A DNA stretch of 64,000 bases from Rhododendron vialii (GCF_030253575.1 NC_080563.1:33775001-33839000), one strand, 5' to 3'. Counted from the stretch's first letter, positions 33,316 through 61,599 are shown. The notes: a model not told the origin generated them from the sequence alone. Numbers and translations: made by a program.

Positions 33316-33599
33316 AGGAAACTCATAGGAAGTTTGGTGTGTGTGTGTGTGTATACAACTACAAAAGATTAATACGGAGTACATGTTTTCCCTCACCAGC
33401 AGGGTTCCAGAGACCATTTCTCTATCTTGCTCGTCAGTTTTTTTGTACAAAGAGGATACACTGTCGAGTTCTACTTTGCAAGACTTGCATTCAAATGTAT
33501 CTGCACCTTTAACTATTGGGAGAAATTCCATCAATAAATTTGTAAAGTTGGTACAAGAAATCAAAGTGTAATATCTCAAAATATTAGAAACACATTTAG

Positions 33600-34680
33600 G
33601 CTACACTTCATCTTTCCCCTTGTTGATTCCAAAAACACTAGTTCCAAAGTTTACGAATTGCAATGATTATCATTGTTGTACTGACGATATTCTAGATCAT
33701 ATCGAGCATTCATATGGATATGGTACAACTTACAAGTTCTCATTATTGGTCAACTTACATTTAGTTGATTCACTAGAATGTAAAGGATTTTTTGGGTATG
33801 AAATTCATACTTCTCATTAGAGATTTCACCTGTTGTCCATAGAGCAAGTAGGTATAGATACTTGCAATCAGGTCCTTCACTGTCTTGCTGCAATACCGCC
33901 AATAGCAAGGGAACTCAGGATTGATAAAAAGATACAAATGCAGAAGATGGGTGAAGCTACATACCTTTTCTATAAGAGGATGTTAATTTGGAAGCACATA
34001 GCTACACTAGAATAGATATTATTAGAATAATCTGCAAGCGTCTACAGTTACGTAAGGGCAAACAAATAATAGTTTTGAAAATGTCATCCACACGCCGGGT
34101 CCCTTTGTTTGATGGGACTAAGAGTGACGCAATTGATAATCTCATATGTATGGTGTAATCCCTTAGGAGTAGTAGAGAGTCAATTAATAATACCACACCA
34201 CACGGTAGTGTATATTCCATACTTTCTTGGTTATAACTTATAAACCAAATGGACATTTAACTTGGACCGTAAAAAGGTTAAGCAAATATTGGAGACGTGG
34301 TTCCCTTGGATACATAGGCAGTCCAATTGGATGCTCATATCATGTCAAACAAACGGGCCCGGAGAATAGTGCCCTGCCAATGCTACGCTTCAAGTTTTAC
34401 TAGAAAAACATCTCTCCAGCTCTACCATTGGGCATCAGTCCATGTAACAGCACAAATTACATTGTTTTTTACGCCACATTCACTTTTAGTCATATACAGT
34501 GATCACATTCTTGGAAAAACCAATTTTACTTTTGAATAGAATGCGCACTTACACAACGTGCTCCATCTTATTTTCAGAAGTGCAGAAACTAAAGCAGCTT
34601 TTGGTGTTTTACCAATAGATTTTGACGTGTCAACCACCACATCTTCAACAATATCTTCCTTTGTTCTCTTGCAGTCTCGC
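33600..34680. other. Intergenic DNA left of the PQQL-like inverted duplication
   Basis: No gene is supported. The open frame at 33833-34015 has no family features I recognise. The sequence just before 34684 has no counterpart beyond the far arm at 38262, so it marks the edge of the duplication. Confidence 0.35.
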
Positions 34681-34683
34681 CAA

Positions 34684-36320
34684 GGCAATGACTTCTACAA
34701 AAAATGGTATCACTTGGAAAGAATGGCGATCGTGATTGTTGGCAATCTCGCTGACCAATAGGTTTACTTCTTGGATTTTTTACTTCATGTCTATTTTTCC
34801 CTAATTTTGAATCATATCTGGTAACTAATTTGTAAAAATTGTTTTTATTCTATTTTCCAGTTCACCATGGATCTACTTGGGAACTATTTTGGGTCCAAAA
34901 TTTCAGAGCATTAATCGCCACAAATACCAGAATTTAAGATTTCATCATTCACCAAAGCTCGCTTTTCCCACCGTGTCAATCCATCTCGTCAGGTTATACT
35001 ACATTACTTTATACTGATTTTTTATGTTGGCTAAACACCTTTTGTGGATGTTATAGAGAGTTTTTCGTTTATCCGCAATCTTATAGATAGTTGTATTTTT
35101 TACTGGTAAGTTTATTGTATTCCGACAAAAGCAAAAGGCTATGAGGCCTGAGATGTTGCATGTCTTGCATACTTTTATAGTAAGTCATGTAGTTTCTTGT
35201 GTATTGAAACCACTGCAGGTGCAATCTGGTTTTCTGTTTGGTGTATGGACGTTGGTTATTTGGCTGCTTTATTGCATCATGGGATTTGCCCATGTGCTTT
35301 TGTTTCTGTGGGTTTCTTTCGCAGTGAAAAGTGTATGCAAGGTTAAAAAAAATAAATTCGATGAGACCCCTCACATTAGTTCCAAAGCACATATCTTTCA
35401 TTCACAGTAATATTCTATTTCGTTAACTTGATTTTAGTTGATTTCACAAATGTGCATTCTAGGAACACATCTACTGAACAAAATCAATTTTGACCAAGCT
35501 ACCTTATCGTGAAATTTCCTAAAATGATGTCAAGCAGATTTAGTAGAGTACTCACCATATATACTTTGGAGTTCACATTATTTGGTCATGTCTTGCACAC
35601 ATGGGACAATGAAGAGTTTAGACAACCTTTGATTAAACATGTCTTTGGTCATGGTTGCAACACTTCCTTTGTATCAAATCTGTGATCAGAATGTAGCTAG
35701 ATCTCTCTCAAATAATGTGTATTCTATTTGTCTTAAAGCGAATGGGGGATGGCCGAAGTTTAGGATATATCTACTCGGCATATAGTTTTTACCGTCGTTT
35801 TTCTTTAGTTCCGTCTGTTGCTTGATTTAGTCTGTTTATTATTCTATGCATAACTGCTATAACTTGAAACAGGACGGAGTTTTGGAACATGTACGTGGGA
35901 GCAAAATTCTCCTAGGGATTTGCGGAATTCTTGCCCGAGAGTATTTTCTCCGAGCTTTCAAGAGGAGATCCAACAAAACTTCAAAAAAAAATATGGTAGT
36001 AATTTGCATGCTAGGCAAAATTCTTCGACTTGACAAAACGTATGAAATAGTTTCAACGTGCAAGTATACAAGTACGCAGCACGCCTTGGAGTGTATCCTC
36101 GAAGAGCTATGAAATCTTATTTGAAAAATAACTCACCCTTGACAAATTCATTCGTATTTGTTTTTGTAACTTGCTAGAGAAAGATTACATGGATTTTCAG
36201 AAGTCGAAATATTTGAAACAAAGACTGTTCTTTTACGAGAATATGACTCCACTACGACATTGATTGATTTGGCCAACACTTGTGTTCAAGTAATGATTCT
36301 TTATTGAAATTTTAGTGTTT
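34684..36320 (+). pseudogene. M16 zinc metallopeptidase (PQQL-like) fragment, arm 1
   Basis: The exon at 34688-34761 reads NDFYKKWYHLERMAIVIVG and stops at TAG (34759-34761). The next (about 34861-34993) reads LGNYFGSKISEH then SFTKARFSHRVNPSRQ and ends at a GTTATA donor. Later pieces near 35920-36060 and 36170-36290 follow the same order as arm 2. These correspond to the middle of plant PQQL-like insulinase-family peptidases: FYxKWYHLxxMA, then the strand leading to the next domain, then RLHGFS. The N-terminal HxxEH zinc site is not present. Stops and frameshifts occur throughout, so no peptidase can be made. Confidence 0.65.
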
Positions 36321-38262
36321 GTACTGTATTACCTCATAGTAATATCTAGACTAATTAACACTCATTTGGTTTACAACATTTCTTGTACAATGATCCGATA
36401 ATGATCCGATTATAGATGCAGAGTACAAAAGACAACTTTTGAGGATAATAATCGGATCATTTTACAAGAAATGCTATAAACCAAATGAGAAGATAATTAG
36501 TCCAAAAAATAAGTGGTAATGCAGTACAAACACTAAAATTTTAATAAAGAATCATTACTTGAACACAAGTGCTGGCCAAATCACTCAATGTCGTAACAGA
36601 TTCATATTCTCGTAAAAGAATAGTTTTTGTTCCAAATATATAGACATCCGAAAATCCATGTAACCTGAATCTAGCAAGCTGCAAAAACAAAACAAATAAG
36701 AATAAATTTGTCAAAAGATAATTATTGTTCAAATAAAATTTCATACCTCTTCGAGGATACGCTCCAAGATGTGCTACGTACTTGAATACTTTCACGTTGA
36801 AACTATCTCGTACATACATTCTGTCAAGCCGAAAATTTTTGCCTACCATGCAAGTTACTACAATGCTACCATATTTCCAAAAGTTCTGTTGAACCTCCTC
36901 TCAAAAGCCCGGAGAAAAATACTCTTGGCGCAAAAATTCCAAAAATCTCTAAGAGGATTTTGCTCCCACGTATCTGTTCCAAAACTCACTGAACTCACTG
37001 ATACAACAGACAGAACTGAAGAAAAACAAAAGTAAAAACTGAAGAAAAACAAATAAATAGTAGTTACATAACGTTATGTAACTCCCTGTTACATAACGTT
37101 CTCTGTCCTGTTTGAAGTTATAGTAGTTATGCATAGAATAATAAATAGACTAAAGCACACCAAAAATCAAACAACAGACGAAACTGAAGAAAAACAAAAG
37201 TAAAAACTATATGCCAAGTAGATATATTCCTAAACTTCGGTCATCCCTCAATCCCTTTTCGAAAAATAGGTTTCAGACAACAGATTCACAAGAAGTTTGA
37301 TACAAAGGAACAACAGGCTAGTTGTCCAGCAAAAGAAAGTGAACTCAAAAGGTTGTCTAAACTCCTCATTATCCTATGTGTGCAAGACATGACTGAATAA
37401 TGTGAACTCAAAAGTATATCTGGTAAAAAAGTTCACGATAAGGTAGCTTGGTCACAACTGGTTTGGTGCAGTTAATGTGTTCCTAGAATGCACCTTCGTG
37501 AAATTGACTTTGCATTGGGGAAAGATAGTAAACTAGAATCAGGTTAACGAAACGAAATATTACTGTGAATGATGAATGTGTGCTTTGAAACCGATGGGAA
37601 GGGTCTCATCGGCACTTTTTTAACCTTGCATACGCTTTTACTGTGACAAAAGCACAGGGGCAAACCCCATGATGCAACAAAACAACGGCCATACACCTAA
37701 CAAAATCCAAAAAACTAAACTACACCAGCAGTGGTTTCAATATAAAAGAACACATAGAAAACTACATGGCTTTTTCTATAAAAGTAAGCAAGACATGCAA
37801 CATCTCTAGCCTCGTAGCCTTATGCTTTTATTTGAACACAATAAACTTACCAGTAAAGAATACAACTATCTATAAGATTGCTGATAAAAGAAAAGCTATC
37901 TATAAGATCCACACAAGGTGCTTAGCAAATATAAAAATCAGCATAAAGTAATGTAGTATAACCTGACGAGATGGGTCGACACAGTGGGAAAAGCGAGCTT
38001 CGGTGAAAGATAGAATCTTAAGTTTTGGTATTCGTGGCGATTCATGCTCTGAAATTTTGGACCCAAAATAGTTCCCAAGTAGATTCATGGCAAACGGGAA
38101 AATAGAATAAAAACAACTTTTGCAAATTAGTTACCAGATATGATTCAAAGTTAAGGAAAAATAGATACGAGGAGAAAAATCCAAGAAGTAAACTTGTTTG
38201 TCGGCATGATTACCAACCACATCGCCATTCTTTTCGAGTGATACCACGTTCTGTAAAACTCA
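34684..38262. repeat. Large inverted duplication, arms of about 1.7-1.8 kb
   Basis: 34684-36410 is the reverse complement of about 36430-38262 with scattered differences and indels. Examples are GGGAACTATTTTGGGTCCAAA at 34876 against its complement at 38050, and GTTCAAGTAATGATTCTTTA at 36285 against its complement near 36547. The centre (36370-36470) is itself a palindrome: ACAATGATCCGATAATGATC and its complement with a short loop. Confidence 0.88.
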
Positions 38263-38325
38263 TTGACAGTTTCTGCCGAAACTTTCTCTATCACTTCTTG
38301 TCTTCTAATTGGAGCGTATTCACAC
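36524..38325 (-). pseudogene. M16 zinc metallopeptidase (PQQL-like) fragment, arm 2
   Basis: Read on the minus strand, it is the better preserved arm. An exon following GCAG (38318) gives CEYAPIRRQEVIEKVSAETV and NEFYRTWYHSKRMA, then loses frame near 38222. About 38091-37966 gives LLGNYFGSKISEHESPRIPK and RFSHCVDPSRQ. 37000-36850 gives LRDFWNFCAKSIFLRAFERR. About 36680-36550 follows GCAG and gives LARFRLHGFSDVYIFGTKTI. The order and spacing match the second peptidase-like domain of plant PQQL-type M16 proteins. Frameshifts and stops make it a pseudogene. It extends about 60 bases further out than arm 1. Confidence 0.68.
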
Positions 38326-38479
38326 TGCAATTAAATAACTTTAATCAATGAGTAACAATTGAAAATCAAAAAAGAGTTAACCACATTAATAGTTGTATGC
38401 TTGGAAGCCATTCGTATGGAAGATTTTACATCAAAAGGATTTTGGTTTATACGGTCCAATAAAAGATGGGGGGAGGATT

Positions 38480-39714
38480 TCAATAAAACTAGGCTGGATA
38501 GGGTGTTGTGTAATGATTCATGTTATTAGCTACAGGGGTATCTAACAATTATGCTTTGCTTCTAATTGTATTGCCTCAAGTTAATAGAAAAAGCCCTTTC
38601 AAAAATTTTGATGAAGAATGGTAAGTTCAAAGGGGATGGTGGAACACGGTCAGCAGAAGAATGTTTGAGGTAATCTTATGTATGTTCTCAGCAATAAGTT
38701 GAGGAACTTGAATACAGAGCTTAAGCTTTTTAATAGCAAGTATTATAGTAATGTTCATGGAAGATTAGCACAAGCTAAGGGGGAATTAAAGGATGTGCAT
38801 TGGCTCTTGATGCAGAATGGAAATTGAAATAATTTGATAAATAGCATTCTCTAGTTTTCCTTATTTTGATTTTCATAATTTTGTTAGGAAGTTTCAATTT
38901 TAGGAATAACCGAATAAGTGCTCTAAGAAATATTTAGTTTCCTAGTTTGTTTTGAACTAGCATTCAATTCTGTATTTCTTTTTTAGTATTTTAGTAATAC
39001 TCTACTATAATTTGAGATGTAAGCCTTGGGACAAATTAGTTGTTTATGAATTAATGAAAATTGAGAGTTTTCTCATATTGTGTGTTCATAGAGGGAGTAC
39101 CTCTTGTTCATACCCATTCGTATTTGTGTTTCAAAGAGAGAATCTTTAAAATAAGCAAGTTTGTGATCTCTTCTTACAATTAATTTCGTAAAAGGAGGTT
39201 GCGCTCCATAAGCTCTATCCGACCCTTTCAGGCAATTCTGCTTTGCATGAAAAGGAGGAGTTGGTTCAGAAATACGTCAAGTTAGATTATGCAGAGGACT
39301 AGAGGCAATGTTCTAAATGGCACTCGGCGGTAGTAGGGCGGAGACCCACCTCCAAGCCCCAAGCCGCCTAGGCGGCGCCAAGCAATTCGGCGTTTTTTTT
39401 TTTTAAAACAAACCATTATCCACAACTGTATTCCATGTATCCATAATGCAAGTTCAAACTTCAAAGTACAAACCCAAATGAAATTAAGTAGTAACAACTA
39501 GCAAATAAGTTGAATAAAACCATTCAGGTATGTACACTTCTGAAAGCTCTCTAAATTTCTTTTCTTGTTTCTTGATTAATTTTTTTTTTCCATTTTGAAC
39601 TGACATTTTGGCGATTTACGAAATTCAGGCACAATCTGTGGGGACTGCGAAATACCCAACACCAGAACGATCACTGTGTGTGTGTGAGCAGATCATTGTG
39701 TGAGAGAGAGAGAG

Positions 39715-39751
<37 letters not shown>

Positions 39752-39805
39752 CAGAGAGCCGAGAGAGAGAGAGCGAGACTGAAGAGAGGGCCGAGAGAGA
39801 GAGCG

Positions 39806-39840
<35 letters not shown>

Positions 39841-41150
39841 CCGGCGGGAGATAGAGAGAGAGACGATGGCGTCGACTGGAGCTCTGATCGACTGGAGTGT
39901 TGAGTGTTGAATGGAGGATGTAAATGTAAATGTAAATTTTGTAAAATTACATAATAAGCCCTTTTAGTTTTTGTACTTTTGATCCTAGCCCTTTTAGGTT
40001 AATAGTATACATTTTAGGCCTCCAAAGACGCCGCCGAGCCCACCAAGCTCACCTAGGCGGCCGCCAAACACCGCCAAACCTCCCTGGGCGCCAAATCAAA
40101 CGCCAAGGGGTATTGGCGTGGCGGTGGAGTACCTCCAAGCGCCTAGGCGGCCGCCGAGGCCGCCATTTAGAACACTGACTAGAGGAGGCTTTAAGAAACA
40201 TAAGTCCACGGTAAAATGGTTGGTCCTTGGAGACCAAAATACAAGAAACTTTCATCGTGAATTTTCCATAGTAGTGGGAATATGATTCTTGGCCTTACTA
40301 GCAGAAATGGTGAGATATTAGAGGAAAAAGCAGATATAATCAAGTAGATTTGGCGATATTACCAAGACTTTCATGGGTCTTGTTTTGTATCAAGGAGTGA
40401 TGCTAGATGGCCTTTCTACTACAATTACAAGGAAAGTTCCTTAGAATCTTAGAGATAATATGATTAGCCCTCTTACAGTTAAGGAAATTACCATGGCTTT
40501 GAAATCAATAGTGGGGAGAAGGGATATAGCTCTGACTTCTATAAGCATAGTTAGGAAGTCGTGGGGAGGACTTTCTAAAAGATATCAAGTAATTTTTGGA
40601 AGTGGCCAGATACTCAGAGATTGGAATTTCACAGCTAACGCTTTGATTCCAAAGGTTGGCTCTCCAAACAGAGTAAGGATTATATGCCATTGCTTGTTGC
40701 GATCTGACCTATAAATTTGTAACCAAGATTTCGGCTAATAGACTACAAGCTACCCTTCCTTTTGTTATTGGCCCTACACAATCAACATTTATTGAGGGTA
40801 GGTCAATGATGGACAATATTCTTCTTATGCAAGAATTGATCAAGGGCTGCCATACTGATAAGGGAAGACCTAGATGTGCTCTAAAGCTTGATATCATGAA
40901 GGCTTAAGCAATGTGTTTGGGCCTTTAATCAGCATCTTTTAGGCCCCTTGTTCAAGCATTACAGGGAGAGAGTTGCTTTTAACATAGGCAGGTCCTGGAA
41001 CTGATAAAGTTGGCTCTACTTCTAAGGCTTGGGATTGGAAATGGCCCTGGGCAAGGAATCCTGTTTTTTCAAGAAATCATGGAGTCTACTCCGGCTGATT
41101 TAAAGCCTTGTCTGCCTAATGAGGATGGTGTTAAATGGATTTTGTATCAA
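38480..41150 (+). mobile_element. L1-type LINE remnant with internal insertions
   Basis: ORF2 landmarks appear in order. The end of the endonuclease (TRLDRVLCND) is near 38484. The linker (NSKYYSNVHGRLAQAKGELK) is near 38733. EELVQKYVKLDYAED is at 39258, interrupted, then KWLVLGDQNTRNFHR is at 40214. Reverse transcriptase shows SANRLQATLPFVIGPTQSTF, GRSMMDNILLMQELIKGC and RCALKLDIMKA at 40729-40907. A jump then leads to a C-terminal piece (EIMESTPADLKPCLPNEDGV) near 41077. Multiple stops and deletions are present. An AT-rich insert of unknown type lies at about 38821-39227. A hAT element is nested at 39306. Confidence 0.85.
39306..40177. mobile_element. hAT element (872 bp) with perfect 8-bp target duplication, nested in the LINE
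   Basis: ACTAGAGG flanks both sides (39298-39305 and 40178-40185). The termini are CAATGTTCTAAATGGC and CAGTGTTCTAAATGGC. The subterminal regions are rich in GCCTAGGCGGC motifs in both orientations, which could be transposase-binding sites. The centre is a (GA)n stretch at about 39699-39836. No transposase is encoded. Confidence 0.92.
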
Positions 41151-41155
41151 GGATG

Positions 41156-41262
41156 TGTCGAAGACGAGCTTCGACGAGATGGGGATCAAGGACGACCTCT
41201 GCGTGATCTACAAGGCTACGAGAAGCCCTCCGCCATCCAGCAGTGGGCCGTCGACACCCAGT
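41156..41262 (+). pseudogene. Captured eIF4A (DEAD-box helicase) fragment
   Basis: KTSFDEMGIKDDLCVIYK at about 41160-41213 and, in the next frame, GYEKPSAIQQWAV at about 41214-41252 match the Q-motif region at the N-terminus of eIF4A/eIF4A-III. The frame shifts by one between them, and the typical Arg of QQRAV has become Trp. It directly abuts the LINE C-terminal piece. No other helicase motif follows, so it is a gene scrap carried or trapped by mobile DNA. Confidence 0.75.
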
Positions 41263-41289
41263 TCATAGAGTACGCTCCGGCCAAGTCTT

Positions 41290-42530
41290 CTCTCTCTCTA
41301 ACTAGCTGTTGGAGGTCAAAGCTTTGGTTGTCCCAAATTTGGGCAAAAAAATGTGTAAAACCTAAAATGGGAAAGGGTTTGGGTAAAGAATTGGAGAGGA
41401 TTTTAGTGATTTTTTCCAAATTTTGAATTTGAGTCTTAAAATGGGGTCAAGATTGGTGATGGTCTAAGATACGCGCAGATGCAAAAATTGAAATGTGGAA
41501 TCTAAAGCATAATACAAGCCAATACACTGGATTTAGGAAGTACAAAAAAATAGATACCTCTCGAGAATGAACCGAGCAGCTCATAAGCTCGGCTCGGCTA
41601 GTTTAGTAAGCGCGAGCAGAGCTCGAGTTCTTGAAGAGTAGAGCTCGGCTCGTTTGAACAAAAGCTAGGCTTGTTAAGGGAGACTCGGCACGATTAGTAA
41701 ATGATTAACAAACGCTTCATTGTTGTCTTACCCTCTCTCCCCCAATCTTCATGGATCGTAATACATGCGTCACATACAGACACTCCGAAACATCACATAC
41801 GCGGGCGAAAAAATGGAAACGGCACACAATGGCAAACCTTAACAGTCAATTGAAATCAAACGACAGTCGCACAAGAGGAATTTCATTCTTCTTTTTTTTT
41901 TTGATCCTAAGAGGAATTTCATTCTCAAGACCAGCAAATTAGAGAAGTCGTACCTATTTGTCTCCCCATCGGGGCCTCTGCTCCCTTCTATTCGAATCCT
42001 TGTCGTTGGATACAAAAGGCCTTATCTAATCTCCCAGATTAATAAACGATGAGCTCGAACTCTACGAAGCTCGACCTTGGATTGTTTGCAAGCCCTGTCC
42101 GTCTTTTTAATTTGGGATAAATTTATGCTTGTTTGAATGGTATTTTAAAATAAAAAAATTTAACTCAAAAAATACTTATTACTATACTTCTTTACTTTCA
42201 ATCATTATTTTTATTTCTCTCTTTATATATCTCCACTCATCATCCTTATCTCCGATTATTACTCTAATTTTTCTCTCCACTCATTGCTCAAAAAATTTCA
42301 AAACACCATCTAAACAAAGCATAAACTATTTTAATTGTTTTGCACAGGTATTTTTGGAAGATAAAGTGGGAAAACACCCAGGCTCTGTTGGAACCTATGG
42401 AAAATGGAGGAAAACAAAGGAAAATAAAAATAAAAATTCCTTCGGGTTTGTTTGGTTCCTATTTAAGGAAAAGAAAAGAGAAAGCTCTGGAATAGACCTG
42501 AGGAAAATGGAGAGAGGCACCAAAATTTGA
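41290..42530. other. Intergenic repeats between the LINE and the MITE at 42.5 kb
   Basis: No gene is supported. 41570-41700 is rich in GAGCTCGGCTCG motifs typical of plant dispersed repeats. A short direct repeat AAGAGGAATTTCATTCT lies at 41874 and 41909, flanking a T10 tract. This could be a tiny retroposon with its target duplication. Confidence 0.4.
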
Positions 42531-42531
42531 A

Positions 42532-42891
42532 GGGTGAATTTGGATTAAAAAGTAGGGAGTGACTTCTTTTTTGTCTTTATTTAATTTTTTTTTTGCATTT
42601 GTTAGCGTTGCGTCAAACTTTTGTGACTTATTAATTCATCTCGACGAGAGAAACCGAAAAATTATTAAAAAAATTATCGAAAACGTATAAAAAAAATTTT
42701 GACTTATTTTTCAGTCTTTTTGACTTGTTTTTTTGTCTTTTTCAAAAAAATTACTGTGTGAGATTCGATCAAACTTTTTTTACTTTTTCGGTTCCTCCCG
42801 TCGAGAATTGTCGCAAAACTAACAAATGCAATTTTTTTTGTGAATAAAGACGGAAAAAAGTCACTCACTACTTTTTAATCCAAACCCACCC
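42532..42891. mobile_element. MITE with long inverted ends (GGGTGxxTTTGGATTAAAAA)
   Basis: The left end GGGTGAATTTGGATTAAAAA and the right end (reverse complement GGGTGGGTTTGGATTAAAAA) are nearly identical. They continue inward through AGTAGxGAGTGACTT, a T-rich tract and TTGCATTTGTTAG, giving arms of over 100 bases. Decayed relatives appear near 14100 and 18410. The class is probably PIF/Harbinger by its ends; TGA precedes and TAA follows. Confidence 0.8.
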
Positions 42892-42912
42892 TAAGTGGCC
42901 TTCACATTTTTT

Positions 42913-42916
<4 letters not shown>

Positions 42917-42961
<45 letters not shown>
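42917..42961. repeat. (GA)n microsatellite
   Basis: An uninterrupted GA repeat next to the MITE. Confidence 0.95.
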
Positions 42962-42962
<1 letters not shown>

Positions 42963-43236
42963 TTTTATTTTTGATTTGGTAGCTACGAAATCAAATGGAC
43001 TTCACAACCCATAGCTTTTTCTGGTTGGTCCTCTCTCTCTTTCATTGATTTGTCTTTGCAGTGCGATTTTGAATGTCGATTTACCAATTACCATCAAAGA
43101 GACATGTAAGGAAAATATAATTTATGAAACTTGTTAGGGTTGTAGTATTATACTCAATGGAGAATAGAAACAGTTCATTGAACATCTTAAGTGCAATAAC
43201 AATATGGCATAACCATGGTCTAAACTCAGCATTAGA

Positions 43237-43748
43237 AATCGGGAAAACTCCGGCAGGAAGAGATTCTGGGCGGTGGGCAACATCAAACGAAGAACTGTGC
43301 TGATTGATTTGGTGGGGGCTTGTAGAGCCATTGGGAGGTGTCACTGAAGTATTTGAAAGTTAACCAAACTGAAAAGGAAAAAGCAAAAGAACAACAAAGA
43401 GAGTTGATAGGCGTTGGCATGAGAGACCACAGGCACGGAAGGATAGAAACAAAGAGATTGGGAGATGTCATTGGATTATAATCAAATGGCGATAGAAGCA
43501 ATTCATCAAAAAACTTACATGCAAAAAATGCTCGTCATGACCAACGCTATTATGATCCAAAACCCAGCATTACACTTGCACGTTTGAGGAATGCTTACAA
43601 CTTCGAATTGGTAGAACTTTGGCAGGAAGATATTCTGGCATGTGGCAACTGTGAACGAAGAAGAGTGCCAAGGGATTTGATAGGCATTGGTGTGAGAGAC
43701 TACGGGCACTGAAGGAGCCATTGGGTTGTGTGCAATGTCGTGAGAGGG
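43237..43748. repeat. Degenerate direct repeats of unknown origin
   Basis: GGCAGGAAGA.ATTCTGG...GTGGGCAAC occurs near 43254 and, diverged, near 43621. GATAGGC.TTGG..TGAGAGAC occurs near 43408 and 43679. Minus-strand frames through them look similar to each other, so this may be an old duplicated coding segment. I do not recognise it. Confidence 0.4.
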
Positions 43749-44390
43749 TCATCCGTATAAATCCCTCTTGAGAATCCAGTGCATTTGATCGGCATTTGTT
43801 GTCGAAGTTATGCCTAGGGCTTTGGAATTCGACGGCGCAATTGTTATCAGTGCAACAAGTTTTGTCTGTGAGCTGTGTACATAATTTGGTAGGGTTAGTT
43901 ATTCCATGTGTTTTGAAAAGATATTTTTGGAAGATAAAGCGTGTAAAACACTTTGGAGCCTTCCGGTATTTTGAAGTAGTAGTAGTAGTCTAGTAGATAC
44001 AAAAGTGAAGGGCCGTACTACAGAATACAGACCAATTCTTATCAAATTAGGGCAATTCTCAGATTTGCCCTAGAAGCACCCAATAACTTCTCAAGACACC
44101 TAAAGTAAATGGAAGCCAGAACAAGCAAGAGCATTGGTACACAAGCGTAGAATACAACGGGCTCTAAACATTCATTACAACGATATTATCAGAGGCACTT
44201 GCAATGTAATATGCTTCTTCGTCTCACAACATTTCCTTTCTCAGCTGCCAAAGGTAATTCGACAAATGATACATACTGTGAAATTCTGTTTTCTATATAC
44301 TATACTAAACTGATAGAGTGGCTTACTTCACATACGCAGGCCTGTCAATGCCTTTGGGGCTCTACTTCAACCACTAGTGCAGTTACGTCT

Positions 44391-61204
<16,814 letters not shown>

Positions 61205-61242
<38 letters not shown>
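61205..61242. repeat. (CT)n immediately upstream of the CCD1 start codon
   Basis: The CCD1 message would carry it as a (GA)n leader ending one or two bases before the ATG at 61203-61201. Confidence 0.9.
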
Positions 61243-61246
<4 letters not shown>

Positions 61247-61263
61247 GCCTCTGTGATCTTCTG

Positions 61264-61271
61264 TATATATA
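61264..61271 (-). promoter_or_regulatory. TATA box of CCD1
   Basis: TATATATA lies about 60 bases upstream of the ATG, which places transcription start inside or at the edge of the (CT)n tract. Confidence 0.6.
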
Positions 61272-61548
61272 CTATAATCGGTTCTCCACGGAATCGAGTG
61301 TCGTTATGTGACGAGGGGAGCGAGAAGTCGCGTTCGTGCGTTATCTCTTTTTTTTTTGATCCGCCGTTCGTGCGTTATCTAATCGCATATGATTTGTTGG
61401 CGGAGCTGCCGCCCACGTATACTCACGTATAGACATAGTCACTTGCCCTTGTCTTGTCTTGTCTTTTCTTTATTTTTGGCTATCAAAAAGTCAGGCTATC
61501 AAAAAGTCACTTTCCCATTGTGTGGCCATGTGTGCACAATGCACAACT

Positions 61549-61579
61549 CGAGCCGTCGGATTGTGTATCCGACGGCTCG
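61549..61579. repeat. Perfect 13-bp inverted repeat, loop TGTGT
   Basis: CGAGCCGTCGGAT and its exact complement are separated by five bases. The word GAGCCGTC also occurs in the MULE-type MITE at 21558, so this could be a decayed relative of that family in the region upstream of CCD1. Confidence 0.8.
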
Positions 61580-61599
61580 GATCACATTTCGAAAATAAA

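Larger units (their letters stand above)
31560..33560 (-). pseudogene. Unidentified decayed multi-exon gene (minus strand)
   Basis: Several stretches look like old exons by composition and splice borders. 33553-33395 reads FLPIVKGADTFECKSCKVEL and ends at GTGAGG. 32806-32695 follows a CAG and reads NPINVPWESIRYLTKKTLYC. About 32575-32430 follows CCAG and reads STEKMHNVLGELLKY. 32280-32120 reads ADLALGELYLSAVATP. 32100-32000 reads KELQRAASKSWMAFKASMLT. 31700-31560 reads LLGRMVPESRDILDDLASAI and ends in a stop. The frame between them is broken by stops, and a MITE sits between the first two. I do not recognise the family, so no function is given. It might instead be an intact gene with exon borders I misjudge. 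Confidence 0.35.

Noticed and set aside
33064-33579. 171-codon minus-strand frame
   Set aside because: Its end is built from the repeated arms of the foldback element. Only the first part (33395-33553) is kept as a possible exon.
38821-39227. Possible solo LTR inside the LINE
   Set aside because: The insert clearly interrupts the LINE, but I could not find TG...CA ends or a target duplication, so no class was assigned.
39700-39910. Arg/Glu-rich open frames
   Set aside because: Translation of a (GA)n microsatellite inside the hAT element. The same applies to 55640-55940, 17966-18250 and 12482-12718.
42129-42530. 133-codon plus-strand frame
   Set aside because: AT-rich composition, no recognisable domain, and it ends exactly at a MITE border.
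43081-43752. Overlapping minus-strand frames
   Set aside because: Two diverged direct repeats give similar peptides, but no start, splice or family feature could be supported. Recorded only as repeats.
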